Shown: piece by piece, positions 29,301 through 32,124 of the stretch
How the letters are laid out: each line of letters starts with the position of its first letter
How positions within the stretch are numbered: position 1 is the stretch's first letter
Source: a virus
Strand: one strand, 5' to 3'
Virus record (IMG/VR): IMGVR_UViG_3300028840_002437
Span: 1 to 32,124 of that record
DNA: 32,124 bases
Made by a program: the position numbers and the translations under genes
The notes under the pieces: generated by a model
What the model was told of the DNA's origin: nothing
The model's input: the letters and a program-made list of their open reading frames with translations, nothing else
The model's database searches: none

Positions 29301-29383
29301 CGTTATATTCAGCAGTCTCACAGTTGATAAAAGAAAACAGAGTATTAAGGGAAGATATAAAGAAACTTAAAGAGAAAATATAA
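26336..29383 (+). CDS. Tail tip / fibre protein with S74 self-cleaving chaperone
   Basis: The 1015-aa protein joins three parts. The N-terminal part (about 1-300) is beta-rich and probably binds the tail end. A middle region (about 300-640) has carbohydrate-binding-like beta sandwiches. A Ser/Thr/Gly-rich repeat-like shaft follows to about 910. The C-terminus (915-1015) is a Peptidase_S74 intramolecular chaperone: S915-D-R-R-L-K-T-N-I and later G-F-I-A-Q-D ... G-I-S-Y-D-K-M-I-A-P-L. Such chaperones trimerise the fibre and then cut themselves off just before the serine, so mature fibre would end at 914. It likely binds the host surface. Confidence 0.85.
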   Translation: MAYGTKYQAKWIDIHGTVHQIDILEDSYSGGITTISDFKGTPVNMRRRSSKTDGFLTIVGTELTFSFISSPSDIATYDAIFESEFKDYRVDFYVNSSLEFRGFLLPENFSRDYVDNGANYVIKLTATDGLARLKNIEYADSSGLGYTDRVSLITHIKRILTELDFVDNLDFMIQLNTYATNSSLMTSTQCALDKVTAESRRFEKDDDGRKYQDNCYAVLEEILKPFNCTLMQSGGKWWIVNYQEPNSKVYSVPWTTLTFPSSPSTSDLRIDGSSLKFQGRGSTEKLRPLETVGVKFQDRNLGDSLFDDGGFDTGTADWNQGTGLSYFARGLESGNYYLDTRANSPTTAKKWIYSDTETITGLQSGDKLKIKFRARAGDITYTGGVPYQEAVQIRVNLYQDDGDTPIEENGVLFSPLDINTRTLTEGEDWMSVEVSWSLPVGTENYRIRIDLEPISILSESDYTDMAAEFDDFELVVVYSGVDITFDRYYGIENTDSNNIDSKELKIKFGDSVQDSDVGAFKVGTTRTSSWNRYGKTENISIQQLCGQNLLESYASYKNSSRVKIVDINDSISPHNCITIDSIDYKMIGFSVSFNSGGYKVISAELEELLTGAVTSTTTLTPLDTVDGKDTGTENLTSALLILDDGNTSTASTWSSSKIDSEITAAKQWLETGNDLYYTAGNIGINTTPSNKLTVKSDKTSSTTVIAVQRSTGVDVIRLNQDSSGRGYIDIRNASGVVQNRIYGGSSSYFLGDVGFGTSSPSTGFIDIVGKTLRTRAGGSILSRQGTAGVAQTLLNCQNSTGGARCFVQQDSTDTPTFTMRNASGSNRIFLRPDSDSYMSNNTKLMIGHSTEKGSVFSFEVTGNVDFTGYLQVGNATGGKILYDSPTSTLQFGSSGNAYIDNDDDSGYAADWIATSDRRLKTNIEYDNNWSNLVEKVGEKTVRFNWIGGYGSARDQIGFIAQDIFRFMPEVVSVGGRGHLGISYDKMIAPLYSAVSQLIKENRVLREDIKKLKEKI

Positions 29384-29682
29384 TGATAATAAAGTTAAAC
29401 ATACCAGACGAGTACATTCAAGACTTCATTGATTCTGAGTGTTACTGGAATATGTACAGAGACATGATTCCAAATCCTGAGTTTGATGACACACAGGACG
29501 AGAGTGAGGACAATCCAATGTTAATTCCAAACCCTAAAACAAAGGCACAATTTGCAAAGCAGTGCATTCCTTTAGTGTTAGGCAATAGGATGTTAAAGTA
29601 CAAGAGGATTGTTGTAAAGGAACAGACTGACATAAGTACTCAGGCTGAGGTTGATGGTATTAACATACATATTGAAGAATAA
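29383..29682 (+). CDS. Hypothetical 99-aa tail-associated protein
   Basis: A small acidic protein, with D-E-Y-I-Q-D-F-I-D near the start and an internal acidic stretch (D-D-T-Q-D-E-S-E-D). A V-V-K-E-Q-T-D-I-S segment is at the end. I recognise no family. It begins at the stop of the S74 fibre gene and shares its last base pair region with the next gene (start 29682), so it is coupled to tail genes and could be a fibre assembly factor. Confidence 0.6.
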   Translation: MIIKLNIPDEYIQDFIDSECYWNMYRDMIPNPEFDDTQDESEDNPMLIPNPKTKAQFAKQCIPLVLGNRMLKYKRIVVKEQTDISTQAEVDGINIHIEE

Positions 29683-30230
29683 TGAGTGTTGTTTTAAGTG
29701 GTAAAATTGGAATGCTTACTGATGAGACTGATGGAATCGGAAATGACAGGAGCATTGTCAGGGAGATTTATGGTTCTTTGTTGACAAACAAGGCACTAAA
29801 GGCAGACTGCTATAATGATGCAGACCCAACACCATCACTTGCAAACTCTCCAAGTGTTGCAATTACTGATTTTTATGCACACTCACAGTCAGATTATGGA
29901 ACTGTTGAGGCAAGGGACACCTCTTCTTATTCAGGCACTGCATATATAAGAGGGAGTGACAATTCTCAATTTGCTCTGACAGGTTCATTTGTCACTTGGT
30001 GGAATGCCACAGCACCAAAGCAAGACCTTGCAACTATCAGGGTATATAAAAACTCTACTCAGGGCAGTTTCTCAGAACTTGACCAAGTAAAGTTGGTATG
30101 TTCAAGGAGAACAAAGGGGAGTGGATTGTTCAGCATATATCAAACACTTGATCCATATACCTCAGGGGTTGTCTCACTTGTTGTTGAGACTTATGATTAT
30201 AGATTTGATTTACAGGACTCAGGTATTTAA
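29682..30230 (+). CDS. Beta-rich virion protein (182 aa)
   Basis: The protein is beta-patterned and rich in Ser, Thr, Tyr and Gly, with no charged helix, signal peptide or membrane segment. It looks like a small virion or fibre component. No family is recognised. It follows the 99-aa gene by overlap and precedes the small membrane protein gene. Confidence 0.55.
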   Translation: MSVVLSGKIGMLTDETDGIGNDRSIVREIYGSLLTNKALKADCYNDADPTPSLANSPSVAITDFYAHSQSDYGTVEARDTSSYSGTAYIRGSDNSQFALTGSFVTWWNATAPKQDLATIRVYKNSTQGSFSELDQVKLVCSRRTKGSGLFSIYQTLDPYTSGVVSLVVETYDYRFDLQDSGI

Positions 30231-30254
30231 TTAACCTTTAAAAACTATATAAAA

Positions 30255-30443
30255 ATGATTGGTGAAATATTAGGAATTGTAATTGCTCTGTGTGTGTTTG
30301 GTTTATTCATATACAGGTATGTCCAACTGAAGAAAAATGGTTGGAGTATTAAGGATATGTGGAACTTTAAAAAGCACCCTATTAAGAAGGATGTGAAGTC
30401 TGGAGGAGGAGGGTCTTCTAAACAATTAGAACAACAAAAATAA
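30255..30443 (+). CDS. Small membrane protein, last gene of the rightward late operon
   Basis: The 62-aa protein has one N-terminal membrane helix (about 4-24), a basic middle (K-K-N-G-W, K-K-H-P-I-K-K) and a flexible S-G-G-G-G-S-S end. No family is recognised. It may act in lysis as a small holin-like or regulatory protein, because the other late operon's lysis genes run toward it. A terminator follows. Confidence 0.6.
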   Translation: MIGEILGIVIALCVFGLFIYRYVQLKKNGWSIKDMWNFKKHPIKKDVKSGGGGSSKQLEQQK

Positions 30444-30464
30444 TTCTATGTTCCTTGTGTTTTT

Positions 30465-30500
30465 AGGGGAGATGTGGTCAGGCTACACTCCCCTTATTTT
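30465..30500 (+). terminator. Rightward late terminator
   Basis: AGGGGAG (30465-30471) pairs with CTCCCCT (30488-30494), extended inside by TGTGG/CTACA with one G-T pair, and is followed by TATTTTTT. It ends the rightward late operon. The converging leftward operon has its own terminator beside it (30507-30532). Confidence 0.92.
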
Positions 30501-30506
30501 TTGGAC

Positions 30507-30532
30507 AAAAAAAAGAGGACTTAATCCTCTTT
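30507..30532 (-). terminator. Leftward late terminator
   Basis: Read on the minus strand, AAAGAGGA and TCCTCTTT form an 8-bp stem around a 5-nt loop, followed by a T-run (complement of 30507-30514). The loop contains the stop codon of the 30521-30700 gene. It ends the leftward late operon. Confidence 0.88.
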
Positions 30533-30700
30533 CTCTTTCTTTTCTTTCAGAGACTCATCTCTTTCAGCCTTCATTTTTTCTCTTGCTTCCTGTGTCCTTG
30601 CCTGAAAGAATCCAATTAAATTGTGAACCATCTTATAAGGCATTTCTTCAAGCTGCCTCATTATTGAGGTTGCTTCCTGTTCACTGATTTCTATGTTCAT
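30521..30700 (-). CDS. Small charged protein (59 aa), last gene of the leftward operon
   Basis: I chose ATG 30698-30700, which overlaps the TGA of the membrane-protein gene as ATGA and has AGAAGG upstream; a longer frame from 30775 would overlap that gene by 79 nt. The protein is acidic then basic, helical, with E-Q-E-A-T-S-I-M-R-Q-L-E-E-M-P-Y and a K-E-K-K-E-K-E-D end. No family is recognised. Stop and terminator stem overlap. Confidence 0.6.
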   Translation of the reverse strand: MNIEISEQEATSIMRQLEEMPYKMVHNLIGFFQARTQEAREKMKAERDESLKEKKEKED

Positions 30701-30852
30701 ACCTTCTTGTTTAAATAGTTTATTACTCTTCTTTTTGCTCTCTTCAGTTGCTTTTTTATTACTGGTTTCAACCATTTTAATATCTCAACAATAGCAAGTG
30801 CATTGAGAATTGAACCTGTAATAATAACCGACAATAAAATAATTCCTGTCAT
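30697..30852 (-). CDS. Small membrane protein downstream of motif g
   Basis: I chose ATG 30850-30852 (51 aa). It has GGAGG 5-6 nt upstream and lies 14 nt from motif copy g; a longer frame from 30930 would run over the motif and the end of the virion gene. The protein has one hydrophobic helix (about 2-28, I-I-L-L-S-V-I-I-T-G-S-I-L) and a strongly basic tail (K-K-Q-L-K-R-A-K-R-R). No family is recognised. It is one of the few genes here with a clear Shine-Dalgarno-like box. Confidence 0.6.
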   Translation of the reverse strand: MTGIILLSVIITGSILNALAIVEILKWLKPVIKKQLKRAKRRVINYLNKKV

Positions 30853-30866
30853 ATTTCCTCCTTTAT

Positions 30867-30878
30867 TATATAGACGAC
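30867..30878 (-). promoter_or_regulatory. GTCGTCTATATA motif (copy g)
   Basis: An exact minus-strand copy in the 28-nt gap between the 330-aa virion gene and the small membrane-protein gene. It would drive the last two genes of the leftward unit separately. Confidence 0.6.
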
Positions 30879-30880
30879 AA

Positions 30881-31873
30881 TCAAGACTTATCAACAATGT
30901 GACCCTCTGCAACAATAGTAAGTCTGTCAAGCAAAGTCAGGTCATCCTGAACAATGACCTGAAGGTCTTCACCCTGTTCCAGCCTTATTGCAACACCCAT
31001 CTTTCCTTGGGATGCAAATGTCAACCTCATCATGAATCCATCCTGTCCCTGTGTTGGGTTTGTGGCTTGATATACAGTAAAGTCATATGCAATTCCAGCA
31101 AGTTCACCATTGGACTTACAATTCCAGAGGTTCTTATATTTACCGTCAATCTTTCTCATAACAAGACCATTCACAAGTCTTGGAATGTCTCCAAATTTTG
31201 CAAGGTCAACTGCACTGTCAGTCTTACAACCAATCAATATCCTTGTCACATCCATTGCAATGTCAACTCCTTCAGGGGTCTCTGTTGAGTTCCTTAATCC
31301 AAATATCTGAGGGGTCACAGAACCATTGACATTCATATTTGTGTCAGCAATATCAACAAAAGTTCCAGCAGGGTAATCAAAGTCAAGGGGTGTGTCAAGT
31401 GTGATCACATTGCCAACAGCAGCACCAACCTTATAAAATGTTGAGAACCTTTCTGAGGCTGGATGAAATAATACAATATATTTTGCATCCACTGCACCTG
31501 TTGCAGAAGTCAGAGTGATTGTTCTGTCTCCTATTGAACCAGCAGCACTCAGGGTTGTCTGATTAGATATCCTTGACATTTTGGCAATTATTGCATCAGT
31601 TGTCTGATCATTTACGACAACATCACTGTGTCTTGAGACACCCTCAAGAACCTTCTCCATTGTTGAACCATAAGACACACCATCCTCACCCTGAACCTCA
31701 GAATAAAGGTGTTCTGCTGTGACTGTTGCACCTCTTATTGTATCATATATAATTCTGACCCTCCCATCATTCAGGTCTTTTAAGTCAAGCCTGACAGGAT
31801 CAATGTACTTGACACCATCACCGTTGTCAATACAATAAAATCCGTTTCTGTAATATAGTTTTATGTTTGCCAT
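30881..31873 (-). CDS. Virion protein, 330 aa
   Basis: The protein is beta-rich throughout, without signal peptide or membrane segment. Recognisable segments are G-D-R-T-I-T-L-T-S-A-T-G-A near 115-127, F-G-L-R-N-S-T-E-T, the L-A-K-F-G-D-I-P-R-L-V-N-G-L-V-M-R block and a final G-K-M-G-V-A-I-R-L-E-Q-G-E-D-L-Q-V-I-V-Q-D-D-L segment. Similar conserved C-terminal patterns occur in uncharacterised minor virion proteins; I have no name for them. It lies between adhesin-type genes of the leftward operon and is expected in the virion. The 5' end is repeated at the left edge of the window. Confidence 0.65.
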   Translation of the reverse strand: MANIKLYYRNGFYCIDNGDGVKYIDPVRLDLKDLNDGRVRIIYDTIRGATVTAEHLYSEVQGEDGVSYGSTMEKVLEGVSRHSDVVVNDQTTDAIIAKMSRISNQTTLSAAGSIGDRTITLTSATGAVDAKYIVLFHPASERFSTFYKVGAAVGNVITLDTPLDFDYPAGTFVDIADTNMNVNGSVTPQIFGLRNSTETPEGVDIAMDVTRILIGCKTDSAVDLAKFGDIPRLVNGLVMRKIDGKYKNLWNCKSNGELAGIAYDFTVYQATNPTQGQDGFMMRLTFASQGKMGVAIRLEQGEDLQVIVQDDLTLLDRLTIVAEGHIVDKS

Positions 31874-32033
31874 AAGTCTTTTGCCATAAGTCTTTAAATA
31901 ATTTAAATTTCCTGCACTCTTCTTTATCCTTCTTCTTTTTCTTATCGGTTGTCACTGTTGGTTTAGGTCTCACAGTGGTCTCCCTCCTGTGCTTTCTGTG
32001 AAGTTTCAATATGTCTTCCTTATTAATTTTCAC
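31827..32033 (-). CDS. Small Lys/Arg-rich protein (right allele, 68 aa)
   Basis: This is the second allele of the 124-282 gene. It starts at the same GTG (minus strand, 32031-32033). Relative to the left allele it has several changes (for example N to T, I to P, M to T) and a 14-bp tandem duplication that shifts the frame near the end, so the C-terminus continues as K-T-Y-G-K-H-K-T-I-L. It overlaps the next gene by 47 nt. The substitutions keep the frame open upstream, so both alleles look functional. Confidence 0.55.
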   Translation of the reverse strand: MKINKEDILKLHRKHRRETTVRPKPTVTTDKKKKKDKEECRKFKLFKDLWQKTYGKHKTILQKRILLY

Positions 32034-32124
32034 AGGTTTAAGAGTTGTCTTATTTGCTTTGCATAAGGTTTCACCCAGTTCCTATATTTTGGTGTTTCTT
32101 CTGCCCTTGCAATCAAGTCATTAA
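32030..32124 (-). CDS. C-terminal part of the 91-aa protein (cut by window edge)
   Basis: This is the same sequence as 279-373: the last 31 codons of the 91-aa gene. Its TGA overlaps the GTG start of the right-allele small gene. It is incomplete only because the window ends here. Confidence 0.85.
   Translation of the reverse strand, partial: NDLIARAEETPKYRNWVKPYAKQIRQLLNL

Larger units (their letters stand above)
31738..32124. repeat. Right copy of the terminal overlap
   Basis: This stretch repeats bases 1-373 with a diverged island at 31880-31981. The island differs by several substitutions and a 14-bp tandem duplication (around GACTTATGGCAAAA) that is absent at the left. Both flanks are exact, so the two ends represent two alleles of one locus. 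Confidence 0.93.

Noticed and set aside
26336-29383. Diversity-generating retroelement target in the fibre gene
   Set aside because: No reverse transcriptase or template repeat was seen in the window.
30803-31288. Rightward 161-codon frame opposite the 330-aa virion gene
   Set aside because: Antisense shadow; it also covers motif g and the start of another gene.
1-32124. Long direct terminal repeats as in some phages
   Set aside because: The two ends differ in an internal island, so a mixed population with circular permutation explains them better.
1-32124. tRNA genes, integrase and CI-type repressor
   Set aside because: None was recognised on either strand; a temperate life cannot be excluded but is not supported.

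Overview
The window looks like one complete tailed phage of a Bacteroidota host, about 31.7 kb long, probably from a metagenomic assembly. The evidence for the host is indirect: the primase-helicase is the BT4734-N/VirE type that is common in Bacteroidota elements, starts follow A-rich leaders instead of regular Shine-Dalgarno boxes, there are two short lipoproteins with acidic residues right after the lipobox cysteine, and the DNA is AT-rich. The structural genes are of the HK97-like siphovirus kind (P27-type small terminase, Terminase_1 large subunit, HK97-type portal, protease and capsid, G/GT tail chaperones, tape measure). I see no integrase, CI-like repressor, tRNA or CRISPR. The first 373 bases recur at the end of the window (31738-32124), so the molecule is circular or circularly permuted. 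The two copies carry different alleles of a short stretch.

Layout. (1) A leftward late operon runs from 4382 to base 1 and, through the circle, on to 30521. It holds a small gene, a calcineurin-like phosphoesterase, a coiled-coil/membrane pair, a tiny membrane protein, a T7-lysozyme-type amidase, a zinc-ribbon protein, a 3TM holin, adhesin/Ig-like virion proteins, a 330-aa virion protein and two small genes. (2) 4383-5886 is a regulatory region around one leftward lipoprotein gene. It has two short promoter-like motifs, a terminator, one arm of a 129-bp perfect inverted repeat, and a 5357-5712 cluster of TTTAGGGAAGG repeats that could be an origin or operators. (3) The rightward early region, 5887-14721, has small unknown genes, a sigma-region-2-like protein, an HNH nuclease, the primase-helicase, a RecB/Cas4-like nuclease, an SSB-like small protein, a winged-helix protein, DUF3310 and a tiny lipoprotein. 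(4) The rightward late operon, 14954-30443, covers packaging, head, connector, tail and the S74-chaperone tail protein.

How it may work together. The most striking signal is the 12-mer GTCGTCTATATA. It occurs six times exactly and three times with one mismatch. All nine point the same way as local transcription, and most lie just 5' of a late gene: small terminase, portal, capsid, lipoprotein, both parts of the leftward operon, and one orphan that could make a short RNA. At the two main late start points (leftward at 4485, rightward at 14932) the motif is the end of the same 129-bp sequence, present as an exact inverted repeat that flanks the whole early region with both promoters pointing outward. 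I infer a phage-specific late promoter class, possibly served by the phage's own sigma-region-2-like protein. The inverted repeats would also allow the early region to flip by recombination.
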